Of a stretch of DNA of 64,000 nucleotides, positions 44,283-51,786 are shown piece after piece. The notes under the pieces are model-generated. The model did not search any database. It saw only the letters and a program-made list of their open reading frames with translations, and was not told where the DNA came from. How positions within the stretch are numbered: position 1 is the stretch's first letter; the number at the start of each line of letters is the position of its first letter. The stretch is from contig NZ_JACHGP010000009.1 of NCBI RefSeq assembly GCF_014202335.1, positions 334,387 through 398,386 on the forward strand, read 5' to 3'. This stretch comes from Mycobacterium sp. AZCC_0083 (lineage in GTDB: Bacteria > Actinomycetota > Actinomycetes > Mycobacteriales > Mycobacteriaceae). The translations under genes were made by a program, and so were the position numbers.

Positions 44283-45587
44283 ATGCCTGCTCCAGGAATG
44301 ACCGTGCGCCGGTTGGTCGCCGTCGCAACCGTGGTTTTGATGGCGATGGGCTCGGCTGCCTGCGGAACCACCGACTCCTGGGTCGACGCACACCCCTCCG
44401 ACGGCTGGCCTGCGCAGTACGGCGACGCCGCCAACAGCAGCTATACGCAGGCCTCGGGGGCCGGTGATCTCGCGCTGGACTGGCGCCGGTCGGTGAAGGG
44501 TGATCTCGGCGCCCAGGTCGCCCTCGGGTCGGGGGGCTACCTCGCTGCGAACGCCGAGACGACGGCTGGGTGCTCGCTGATGGTGTGGGAGTCCGGCAAC
44601 CAAGGCCGCCAGCGCTGGTGCGGCAGGCTGTGGCAGGGCGGCGGCTTGTCCGGGCCGTTGTTCGACGGCTTCGACAACCTCTACGTCGGCCAACCCGGCG
44701 CCATGCTGTCCTTCCCACCGACGCAGTGGATCCGGTGGCGGGTCCCGGTGATCGGGCTGCCCTTGACGCCCCGCATCCTGGCGCCCGGGCAGCTGCTGGT
44801 GATCACCCACCTCGGGCAGGTGCTGGTGTTCGACGCGCACCGCGGCACGCTGATCGGCACGTCCCTCGATCTCGTCGCGGGCGTCGACCCCACCGACGCA
44901 CAGCGCGGCCTGCCCGACTGCCAGCAGGGCAGGCCTCGGTGCCCGGTAGCGGCGGCACCGGCGTTCTCCCCCGCGACGAACGTCGTGGTGCTCGGGCTGT
45001 GGGAGCCGAACGCGGACGCGCCCGTCACGGTCGGGCTGCGGTACCGGCCGGGGCAGACGCCGCCGCTGGTGCGCGAGTGGACCAGCACCGCGGTCGGGGG
45101 CGGGCCGCTGGCCAGTCCGGTCCTTTCGGCCGACGGCAAGACCGTCTACCTCAACGGCCGCGACGGACGGCTGTGGGCGCTCGGCACCGCCGACGGCAAG
45201 CCCAAGTGGTCGGTCCCGCTGAACTACCAGCCACAGACACCGCCGTCGGTGTCGCCCGACGGCCTCATCGTGGCCGGCGGTGGTCCCGACGCGAAACTGG
45301 TGGCCGTCAAGGACGCCGGCGACCACGGCGACGTCGTGTGGAACCGCGATGACGTCGCGCCCCTGTCGACCTCGAGCCGCGCTGGAGCCGACGTGGCCTA
45401 CACCGTCACGCGCGACGGCGAGAAGGGCATGGCGTTGACCGTGTTCGACCCCGCCGACGGCCACACGGTGAACACCTATCCGATGCCCAACGCGACCGGG
45501 TTTCCGGTGGGTGTATCGATCGGCCACGACCGGCGGGTGGTTGCCGCCACCAGCGACGGTCAGGTGTACGCGTTCGCGCCGAACTGA
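44283..45587 (+). CDS. PQQ-like beta-propeller lipoprotein (Rv3035-like)
   Basis: The 434-residue product has a signal peptide with Cys27 in GSAACG and a beta-propeller body of PQQ-type blades (QRWCGRLWQGGGLSGPLFDGFDNLYVG, KTVYLNGRDGRLWALGTADGKPKWSVPL, VYAFAPN end). These proteins are surface scaffolds or binding proteins; no enzyme site is visible. It is divergent from the acetyltransferase gene by 53 bases. Confidence 0.85.
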   Translation: MPAPGMTVRRLVAVATVVLMAMGSAACGTTDSWVDAHPSDGWPAQYGDAANSSYTQASGAGDLALDWRRSVKGDLGAQVALGSGGYLAANAETTAGCSLMVWESGNQGRQRWCGRLWQGGGLSGPLFDGFDNLYVGQPGAMLSFPPTQWIRWRVPVIGLPLTPRILAPGQLLVITHLGQVLVFDAHRGTLIGTSLDLVAGVDPTDAQRGLPDCQQGRPRCPVAAAPAFSPATNVVVLGLWEPNADAPVTVGLRYRPGQTPPLVREWTSTAVGGGPLASPVLSADGKTVYLNGRDGRLWALGTADGKPKWSVPLNYQPQTPPSVSPDGLIVAGGGPDAKLVAVKDAGDHGDVVWNRDDVAPLSTSSRAGADVAYTVTRDGEKGMALTVFDPADGHTVNTYPMPNATGFPVGVSIGHDRRVVAATSDGQVYAFAPN

Positions 45588-45591
45588 CCCG

Positions 45592-46311
45592 TCAGGCGAT
45601 CATCGCGTCGATCGGTCCACGCGGAACCGACACCTGCAGCGCCCCGGCCGATTCCGGCAGCAACTCACCCTGGCTGAAGAAGAAGATGATGGCGTCGTTG
45701 GTGATGGCGAAGTTGTCGTACTTCGTCGGGTCGAGGCCGACCGCCGGCGGGATCGCCACCGGTTGACCGGACTGCTTGTCCACTTCGCTCTGCACGATCG
45801 GGAAGATCACCGGCCACGGGTTGGCCCCCGGCTGGAACAGCGGCTGGATCTTGTCGGAACCACCGGTGTCGATCTGGATCGGCTTGCGCGTGCCCTGGTC
45901 CCAGTTGAACGACTGGTAGAAGGTCTGCGGACGCGCGCCGCCGACGTCCTGGAACGTCTTGAACACCAGCGACTGGGTGCCGCGCGGCGGCACCGCCGAG
46001 TTGTACTCGGTGGCCGTGGTCTCCAGTTCGTACGGCATGTCGTGCGGGCCAGGCATCTTGGCGACGTTGAGGAAACCGTCGCGGGTCTGCTTGACGTAGT
46101 CGAACACCGCCTGGACGTCCGGATAATTGACTGGGTAGGTGATACTCAGCGCGTACGCGGGATCAGTGGCCTGGATCTGGCACATCTGCGCGCCATCGAC
46201 CACACCGGACAAGTCGCCACATTTCGGCGGCGCCGCAGACGCGATGGCGACGCTCGACCAGCCGAGTGCGGCGATCCCCGCAACGGCCAACGCGAGTGTG
46301 GGAATGCGCAT
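45592..46311 (-). CDS. secreted RsiV-domain/DUF3298 protein (Rv3036c/TB22.2-like esterase)
   Basis: The 239-residue protein has a cleavable signal peptide (MRIPTLALAVAGIAALG to AIASAAPP) and a mature RsiV/DUF3298-type domain (CQIQATDPAYALSITYPVNYPDVQAVFDYV, FDQ-like KYDNFAITNDAIIFFFSQGELLPESAG). The M. tuberculosis relative is a cell-wall esterase. Two cysteines near the mature N-terminus (KCGD, MCQI) may pair. It converges with the propeller gene, 4 bases apart. Confidence 0.85.
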   Translation of the reverse strand: MRIPTLALAVAGIAALGWSSVAIASAAPPKCGDLSGVVDGAQMCQIQATDPAYALSITYPVNYPDVQAVFDYVKQTRDGFLNVAKMPGPHDMPYELETTATEYNSAVPPRGTQSLVFKTFQDVGGARPQTFYQSFNWDQGTRKPIQIDTGGSDKIQPLFQPGANPWPVIFPIVQSEVDKQSGQPVAIPPAVGLDPTKYDNFAITNDAIIFFFSQGELLPESAGALQVSVPRGPIDAMIA

Positions 46312-46373
46312 CTGATGAATACCCTCCGCCGGTGAGCGGCACCAGCGCCGCCGACGCCACAATACCTGCGACA

Positions 46374-47636
46374 TCAACGGGACGGTCGGCAAACGTAGGC
46401 CACCGCACGGCTGCTGCGGCCCGTCCCGATTCTGGTGATCACCACTGCGAGCTGCCGGGCCCCGCGCAGCTTCAGTCGCAGCCGCAGCGCGTCGGGGTCG
46501 ACGTCGACACCGCGGACCAGGATCTCGACGGCGCCCACGTCGAGGCCCGAAAGCGCCTGCCGCAGGCGGCGTTCGCCGTAGTCGAGTTGATCGAGCACCT
46601 CGAAGCCACGCACCCCGTCGGGCAGGTGGTCACCGGACAGGTAGGCGATGTCGGGGTCGAGTTGCCAGAGGCCGTGCCGCGCGCCGTAGTGCCGCACCAG
46701 GCCCGCCCGGACGATCGCTCCGTCGGGGTCGACGATCCAGCGGCCGGCGGGCGCCGTCCCGCACTCGTCGGGCTCGCGATCGGTGATCTGCTCGGCGCGG
46801 TCCAGGACGCTCGCGCGCCGGGTGACGCCGGCTTCGGCCAGTCCCGCTGACCACAGGCACGATTCGCGGACACCGCCCGCAAGGGACGTCACCTCGATCT
46901 CGCCGGTGAAGCCGAGGCGCCGTATCTGATCGAAATCGATTCCAGGAGCGCACTTCACGACGTAGTCGCGTTCGGCGTACACGTCGAGCAGCCGATCCAA
47001 GGCGGGCGTGTAATCCCGTGGATCGAACCGGCGCCGTCCCCCGCTGCGCCGGGCCGGATCGGCCACCACGACGGTGTCGCGCGTGACCGGTCGCAGGGCA
47101 TCGGCGCGGCACAGCTCGACGTCACCGAGATTGTGGCGGGCCATCGCCAGCCGCACCGGGTCCAGATCGCTGCCGACGACGTACGACGCGCGCTTCCGAA
47201 GTGCGGCCAGTTCGGCGCCCACCGAGCACGTCACGTCGTGCACCCGTGTCCCGGCCAGTCGCTGGGCACGGTGTGCCGCAACGGGTTCCGCGGTGGACTG
47301 CTGCAACGCCTCGTCGGTGAACAACCACGCCGACGGATCGGCGAACTTGGCCGTCGCCCTGCGCCGAAGCAGCACCGTCTCGATCAGCACGGCCGCCCGG
47401 TCACCGAAACGCGTGCGCGCCGAGGCGATGTCGGAGATCCGCGTGGCATCGGTCAGCGCGTAGCCAGCGACATCGCCCAGCGCGCGCGTCGCTTCCTCGC
47501 CGTCCAGATACGCGACGTCGTCGAGCGTGAACGCTACGACGGAGTCGTCCCCCGTCGCTCCGCTCGCCCAGGTGTCGTCCCCCGTCGCTCCGCTCGCCCA
47601 GGCTTGGTCCCCGTCACCATCACGTTGTAGAACCAC
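46374..47636 (-). CDS. THUMP/class I methyltransferase-like protein (Rv3037c-like), start uncertain
   Basis: The conserved part begins VVAFTLDDVAYLDG and includes a Rossmann methyltransferase core (GTRVHDVTCSVGAELAALRK, VVGSDLDPVRLAMARHN, VVVADPARRSGGRRRFDP) and a C-terminal domain ending VAYVCRPSR. No ATG, GTG or TTG lies at the expected N-terminus. The nearest is GTG 47636, inside the upstream gene and ahead of two tandem copies of a 30-bp repeat, giving 420 residues. It may be an RNA methyltransferase by fold; its role is unknown. Confidence 0.75.
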   Translation of the reverse strand: MVLQRDGDGDQAWASGATGDDTWASGATGDDSVVAFTLDDVAYLDGEEATRALGDVAGYALTDATRISDIASARTRFGDRAAVLIETVLLRRRATAKFADPSAWLFTDEALQQSTAEPVAAHRAQRLAGTRVHDVTCSVGAELAALRKRASYVVGSDLDPVRLAMARHNLGDVELCRADALRPVTRDTVVVADPARRSGGRRRFDPRDYTPALDRLLDVYAERDYVVKCAPGIDFDQIRRLGFTGEIEVTSLAGGVRESCLWSAGLAEAGVTRRASVLDRAEQITDREPDECGTAPAGRWIVDPDGAIVRAGLVRHYGARHGLWQLDPDIAYLSGDHLPDGVRGFEVLDQLDYGERRLRQALSGLDVGAVEILVRGVDVDPDALRLRLKLRGARQLAVVITRIGTGRSSRAVAYVCRPSR

Positions 47637-48568
47637 CCCTTCGGCACCACGTGTCGCCACAGGTTGGCGTCGACCCAGCTCAGCGTGAGCCAGCTGCCGA
47701 ACGCGAACCTGGCCCAGCCCCAGCCGAGCTTGCCGGGCGGGACGGTCGACTCGAAGGTGCGCACCGGCCAGCCCAGCATCGCCGCGGTGAACTCCTCGCT
47801 GGCGGTCGCGACCTCGACCGCGCCCGCGTTGGTGGCCATCCGCTCCAGGTCGGCCGGATCGAAGGTGTGCAGGTCGACGATCCACTCCAACGCGGCAGCG
47901 CGGGAGTTCTCGTCGAGCTCCTCCTTGCTCCGGCGCCAAGAGGACAGCCCTGGCAGCTTCATCGCCCGGACCGTCGTCTTCCACGTCAGATTGGCCAGTG
48001 TCCTGGCATAGGCGTTGCCGACCGTGGTGGGTTCACCGGCGAACACGAACCGGCCGCCCGGCTTGAGCACGCGGATCACTTCGCGCAGCGACAGCTCGAC
48101 GTCGGGGATGTGGTGCAGAACGGCGTGCCCGACCACCAGGTCGAACGTGTTGTCCTCGTACGGGATGCCCTCGGCGTCGGCGACCCGACCGTCGATGTCG
48201 AGCCCCAGCGACTGCCCGTTGCGGGTGGCCACCTTCACCATGCCCGGCGACAGGTCGGTCACCGAACCCCGGCGCGCGACCCCTGCCTGGATCAGGTTGA
48301 GCAAGAAGAATCCGGTGCCGCAGCCCAGCTCGAGGGCGCGATCGTAGGGCAGCTCACGCTGCACGGCGTCCGGCACGATCGCGTCGAACCGGCCGCGGGC
48401 GTACTCGATGCAGCGGTGATCGTAGGAGATCGACCACTTGTCGTCGTAGGACTCGGCCTCCCAGTCGTGGTACAGCACCTGCGCGAGCTTGGTGTCGTGG
48501 CGGGCGGCTTCGACCTGTTCGGCCGTGGCGTGCGGGTTCGGGGCCGGCGCCGGGTCGGTACTCGTCAT
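47534..48568 (-). CDS. SAM-dependent methyltransferase (Rv3038c-like)
   Basis: This 344-residue class I methyltransferase has motif I RALELGCGTGFFLLNLIQ, SVTDLSPGMVKVA, FDLVVGHAVLHHIPDVE and RVLKPGGRFVFAGEP. The substrate is unknown; its neighbours suggest a lipid or polyketide role. The C-terminus ends with PGRAERRGTT twice, made by the tandem repeat, and overlaps the next gene in another frame. The ATG 48568 gives MTSTDPAPAP. Confidence 0.85.
   Translation of the reverse strand: MTSTDPAPAPNPHATAEQVEAARHDTKLAQVLYHDWEAESYDDKWSISYDHRCIEYARGRFDAIVPDAVQRELPYDRALELGCGTGFFLLNLIQAGVARRGSVTDLSPGMVKVATRNGQSLGLDIDGRVADAEGIPYEDNTFDLVVGHAVLHHIPDVELSLREVIRVLKPGGRFVFAGEPTTVGNAYARTLANLTWKTTVRAMKLPGLSSWRRSKEELDENSRAAALEWIVDLHTFDPADLERMATNAGAVEVATASEEFTAAMLGWPVRTFESTVPPGKLGWGWARFAFGSWLTLSWVDANLWRHVVPKGWFYNVMVTGTKPGRAERRGTTPGRAERRGTTPS
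47544..47603. repeat. 30-bp tandem repeat, dispersed coding repeat copies C1 and C2
   Basis: Two 30-bp units (47544-47573 and 47574-47603) differ at one base and each carries the core GAGCGGAGCGACGGGGGA on the reverse strand. They encode GRAERRGTTP twice at the C-terminus of the upstream gene and WASGATGDD twice in the frame of the downstream gene. Confidence 0.85.
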
Positions 48569-48578
48569 GAAGGGCAGC

Positions 48579-49229
48579 CTAACGGGCCTCATCGAAGGCG
48601 GCCTTCGCGGCAGCCAGTACCGCAGGCGTGGAGTCCGCGAAGCGGCCCGCCCAGGCCACCGCGCCGTCGTACACGTGGTCGGGGGCCACCAACTCGTCGA
48701 TGAGGCCGATCGCCAGTGCTTCCTTCGCGCCGGCGAACCGCCCGCTGAACACCAGATCCTTGGCCTTGCTCTCACCGACCGCCCTGGCCAAACGTGCCGC
48801 CCCCGCGGGTACCAGCCCGTCCAGGATCTCCGTCGCGCCGAACTTCGCGTTGTCGCCGCTGACCCGCCAGTCCGCGGCCAACGCCAGTGTCAGGCCGCTG
48901 CCAAGCGCGTAGCCGGTGATCGCGGCGACCGTGGGTTTCGGGATGGCCGCCACCGCATCGATGGCCGTCCGGCAGGCGTCCGCCGCGGTCGCCATCTCAT
49001 CCGGGTTCAGCGTGCTCAGCTCGGGCAGGTCGTCGCCCGCCGAGAAGATCTCGTGACCGCCGAACACGATGACCGCGGTGACGTCGTCACGCGCGCCCAG
49101 CTCAGCGGCAGCGGCGGCGAGCTCGCGGTAGACCTGCCGGGTCAGCGTGTTGGTCGGCGGTCGCGACAGCAGCAGCGTTGCGATTCCCGGCTGTTCCGCC
49201 TGGGTGTGGATGCCGACGAATTCACTCAT
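48579..49229 (-). CDS. echA17: enoyl-CoA hydratase family protein (EchA17-like)
   Basis: This 216-residue crotonase has HEIFSAGDDLPEL (oxyanion hole), KPTVAAITGYALGSGLTLALAADWRV and the acidic region GATEILDGLVP. It ends at AAKAAFDEAR, about 35 residues short of the M. tuberculosis EchA17 as I recall it, so part of the C-terminal trimerisation helix is missing. The ATG overlaps the Nudix stop (ATGA). Confidence 0.85.
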   Translation of the reverse strand: MSEFVGIHTQAEQPGIATLLLSRPPTNTLTRQVYRELAAAAAELGARDDVTAVIVFGGHEIFSAGDDLPELSTLNPDEMATAADACRTAIDAVAAIPKPTVAAITGYALGSGLTLALAADWRVSGDNAKFGATEILDGLVPAGAARLARAVGESKAKDLVFSGRFAGAKEALAIGLIDELVAPDHVYDGAVAWAGRFADSTPAVLAAAKAAFDEAR

Positions 49230-50062
49230 GGTGATCGGTGCTTGCGCGCCGCGTTGTACCTGTCGCTGTTGAAGAACTCGATCTCCCAATTGCCCTCGGA
49301 CAGCGCCAGATGCGGCTCGACCGTCACGATCTTCCTGTCGACGGCGAGCACCTCGGCGACGGTGCGGCCATTGAGCGAGTCCAGCTGCGTCCAGGTCGGC
49401 GGCAAGAGGAACGACTGCCCCTCGGCGAATTCGTCGAGGGCGGACTGCGGCGTCGCCCAACCCGCCTTGTCCGTCTCGGTGTTGTCGCCGTCGGCACGCT
49501 GGCCCTCCGGCAATGCCCCGACGAAGAAGTAGGTGTCGTAGCGGCGGGTGCGCTCCTCCTTGGGTGTCACCCAGTTCGCCCACGGCCGCAGCAGGTCGGC
49601 GCGCAGCGCCAGCTTCTCGTCGCGCAGGAACTCGCCGAAGGACAGCGTCTTGGCGTCCAGCGCCTTGCGGGCGGCGCGGTAGACCGATGCGTCGGCGACG
49701 ATCTCGTCCGGGTCGCCGACCGGCCCGGCGAACAGCACGCCGGACTCCTCGAAGGTCTCCCGCGCTGCCGCGCAGATCAGCGCTTCGGCGAGGTGGACGT
49801 CGACGCCGAGCTTCTCGGCCCACCAGGACGGCTCGGGGCCGTACCAGGCGATGTCGCGCTCCTCGGGGGCAGGAGCGGAGCGACTCGGGGGGAATGCCCG
49901 TCGGTCGCGGTCGTCGACCCCGCCGCCTGGGAACACCATCACCCCGGCCACGAACTCCATTTGCATGTGCCGCCGCATGAGGAACGTCTTGATGCCCTCG
50001 GCGGTATCCCTGATCAGCATCACGGTCGCCGCGGGCCGCGGGGTCAGCGGTTCTTCACTCAT
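49226..50062 (-). CDS. Nudix hydrolase (Rv3040c-like)
   Basis: This 278-residue hydrolase has a Nudix domain starting AATVMLIRDT and the Nudix box reading GGGVDDRD then LICAAARETFEESGVLF (REXXEE). An insertion SRSAPAPE between the box halves comes from a dispersed repeat. The substrate is unknown; RNA-cap-like, NADH or CoA diphosphates are typical of related groups. The start overlaps the ABC ATPase stop. Confidence 0.87.
   Translation of the reverse strand: MSEEPLTPRPAATVMLIRDTAEGIKTFLMRRHMQMEFVAGVMVFPGGGVDDRDRRAFPPSRSAPAPEERDIAWYGPEPSWWAEKLGVDVHLAEALICAAARETFEESGVLFAGPVGDPDEIVADASVYRAARKALDAKTLSFGEFLRDEKLALRADLLRPWANWVTPKEERTRRYDTYFFVGALPEGQRADGDNTETDKAGWATPQSALDEFAEGQSFLLPPTWTQLDSLNGRTVAEVLAVDRKIVTVEPHLALSEGNWEIEFFNSDRYNAARKHRSP
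49864..49895. repeat. dispersed GC-rich coding repeat, copy D
   Basis: It carries the core GAGCGGAGCGAC followed by a G run and shares the 19-base GGGGCAGGAGCGGAGCGAC with the copy at 27080. It encodes PPSRSAPAPEE inside the Nudix protein. Confidence 0.75.
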
Positions 50063-50931
50063 GCACGCCTCCTGTGGGCCGCGCGGGTTCGGGTTCGACG
50101 CGCGAAGTAGCGCCCGTCGATGACCTCAAGCGCGATGGACTGGCCAAACGCAATGGACAGATTCTCCGAGGTGAGCACGTCGGTCAGCAGGCCCGACGCC
50201 ACGGCCTTGCCCTCCGACAGCAGCAGGCAGTGACTGAACCCCTGCGGAATCTCCTCGACGTGGTGAGTGACCAACACGGACGCCGGGGCATCGGGATCGG
50301 CCGCCAGGTCGGCCAGCCGCGACACCAACTCCTCGCGGCCGCCGAGGTCGAGTCCCGCCGCCGGTTCGTCGAGTAGCAACAGCTCGGGGTTGGTCATCAA
50401 CGACCGCGCGATGAGCACCCGCTTGCGCTCACCCTCGGACAGGGTGCCGTAGGTTCGCTCGGCGAGGTGCTCGGCGCCGAGGCTCTCCAGCATGTCGACG
50501 GCCTGTTCGTAGTCGACGTCCTCGTACTTCTCGCGCCAGCGGCCCAGTACGGCGTACCCGGCCGAGACCACCAAATCGCGGACGACCTCGCCGTCGGGCA
50601 CCCGCTGGCTCAGCGCGGAACTGCTCAGCCCCACCCTTGAGCGCAGCTCGGACATGTCGGTGCGCCCCAGCCTCTCGCCGAGGACGTACGCAGTGCCCGA
50701 GGACGGGTGTTCCATCGCCGCGGCGATCCGCAGCAGCGAGGTCTTGCCCGCGCCGTTGGGCCCGATCACGACCCAGCGTTCGTCGAGTTCCACCGCCCAG
50801 GTGATGGGTCCGACGAGGGTCTGGCCGCCGCGTCGCAGCGATACCCGCGCGAAGTCGATCAGGAGGTCGGTGTCGACTGCGACGTTTCCCGTCGCTTCGC
50901 TCGCCCTACCGTCGTCATCTGCTCCTGGCAC
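50059..50931 (-). CDS. ABC transporter ATP-binding protein (Rv3041c-like)
   Basis: This 290-residue stand-alone ATPase has Walker A IGPNGAGKTSLL, signature TLSEGERKR, Walker B ELLLLDEPAAGLDLGG and H-loop VLVTHHVEEI. GTG 50931 is chosen. The N-terminal GRASEATG is made by the repeat E insertion and lies inside the 3' end of the upstream YczE-like gene. Its membrane partner and substrate are unknown. Confidence 0.9.
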   Translation of the reverse strand: MPGADDDGRASEATGNVAVDTDLLIDFARVSLRRGGQTLVGPITWAVELDERWVVIGPNGAGKTSLLRIAAAMEHPSSGTAYVLGERLGRTDMSELRSRVGLSSSALSQRVPDGEVVRDLVVSAGYAVLGRWREKYEDVDYEQAVDMLESLGAEHLAERTYGTLSEGERKRVLIARSLMTNPELLLLDEPAAGLDLGGREELVSRLADLAADPDAPASVLVTHHVEEIPQGFSHCLLLSEGKAVASGLLTDVLTSENLSIAFGQSIALEVIDGRYFARRTRTRAAHRRRA

Positions 50932-51566
50932 TCGCCCATCGTAGTCAGGCTGGAATCCGTGAACGCCCAGCCACTCACGGCCAACCACCGCTTCGGGGTC
51001 AACCGCAGGAACAGTTGGACGAGTGGCCCGATGCCGAGCGCGTACACCACGGTGCCGACGCCGACCGTGCCGCCGAGCAGCCAGCCGACGGCGAGCACCG
51101 TCGCCTCGATCGACGTGCGAACCAGCCGCACCGAGAGCCCGGTCCGCGCCACTAGACCGGTCATCAGACCGTCGCGGGGTCCGGGACCCATGCCGGCGCC
51201 GATGTAGAGCACGGTGGACAGCCCGTTGAGCACCACGGCGCCGAGCATCATCGCCACTCGCACCGGCAGCGACTCCGGTGTTGGCAATAGGGCCATGCCT
51301 GCGTCCACCGTGATGGCGATGACGATGACGTTGGCCACCGTGCCGACACCCGGCCGGTTCCGCAGCGGAATCCAGGCGAGAAGGACGGCGACGCCGACGA
51401 CGGCTGACGCGATGCCGATGGTCATCCCGGTGCGTCCGGCCAGGCCCTGATGGAAGACGTCCCACGGGTCGAGGCCGAGGCCTGCGCGCACCATGAGTGC
51501 CATCGAGAAGCCGTAGCCGGTGAGGCCGATCAGCAGGGCGCTCGTCCGAGCGATGACGCGCTTCAC
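50859..51566 (-). CDS. YczE/YitT-like membrane protein
   Basis: The 235-residue product has about five membrane helices (VIARTSALLIGLTGYGFSMAL; GIASAVVGVAVLLAWIPL; VIVIAITVDAGMALL; GAVVLNGLSTVLYIGAGMG; EATVLAVGWLLGGTVGVGTVVYAL) and the conserved GLDPWDVF and GPGPRDGLM motifs of the YczE family. Its function is unknown. GTG 51566 overlaps the stop of a 53-residue ORF (GTGA). The divergent YczR-type MocR regulator is its likely activator. The last 73 bases overlap the ABC ATPase gene in another frame. Confidence 0.87.
   Translation of the reverse strand: MKRVIARTSALLIGLTGYGFSMALMVRAGLGLDPWDVFHQGLAGRTGMTIGIASAVVGVAVLLAWIPLRNRPGVGTVANVIVIAITVDAGMALLPTPESLPVRVAMMLGAVVLNGLSTVLYIGAGMGPGPRDGLMTGLVARTGLSVRLVRTSIEATVLAVGWLLGGTVGVGTVVYALGIGPLVQLFLRLTPKRWLAVSGWAFTDSSLTTMGECQEQMTTVGRAKRRETSQSTPTS
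50885..50906. repeat. dispersed GC-rich coding repeat, copy E
   Basis: It carries GAGCGAAGCGACGGGAAA on the reverse strand. It is read in two frames: the C-terminal AKRRETS of the YczE-like protein and the N-terminal GRASEATGN of the ABC ATPase. Confidence 0.65.
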
Positions 51567-51724
51567 GCGTGGTCGGGGAATCGGGCGCGGATGGCCTCGA
51601 GCTCGATGCGGATCCGGCGCGAGTCCGAGTCCTCCGCGACGAAGTCGCCGATGCGGGGTGAGTTGCGGAAGACCCGCAGCTTGCTCGCCTTGCGAGTCAT
51701 CCGAGAGGTCCAGTTCTGTGCCAT
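51563..51724 (-). CDS. small 53-residue protein coupled to the YczE-like gene
   Basis: The ORF from ATG 51724 encodes MAQNWTSRMTRKASKLR and ends AIRARFPDHA, a basic then acidic helical product. It has no signal peptide. Its stop overlaps the YczE-like GTG start in GTGA, so it would couple translation of the membrane gene. It lies directly downstream of the YczR operator region, so it would be the first gene of this unit. Confidence 0.6.
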   Translation of the reverse strand: MAQNWTSRMTRKASKLRVFRNSPRIGDFVAEDSDSRRIRIELEAIRARFPDHA

Positions 51725-51732
51725 GAGTCGAT

Positions 51733-51782
51733 ATTGGCTCTTGATCACCCTTGTGTTCAATAGCCAGTTGAGGCAAACTGGC
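51733..51782. promoter_or_regulatory. YczR-type operator region with repeated half-sites
   Basis: GCCAGTT (51763-51769) and AACTGGC (51776-51782) form a 7-bp inverted repeat, and a related direct half-site ATTGGCT lies at 51733. Direct plus inverted half-sites of this kind are typical for MocR binding. The region is shared by the divergent yczR and small-ORF/yczE promoters. Confidence 0.65.
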
Positions 51783-51786
51783 ATCA

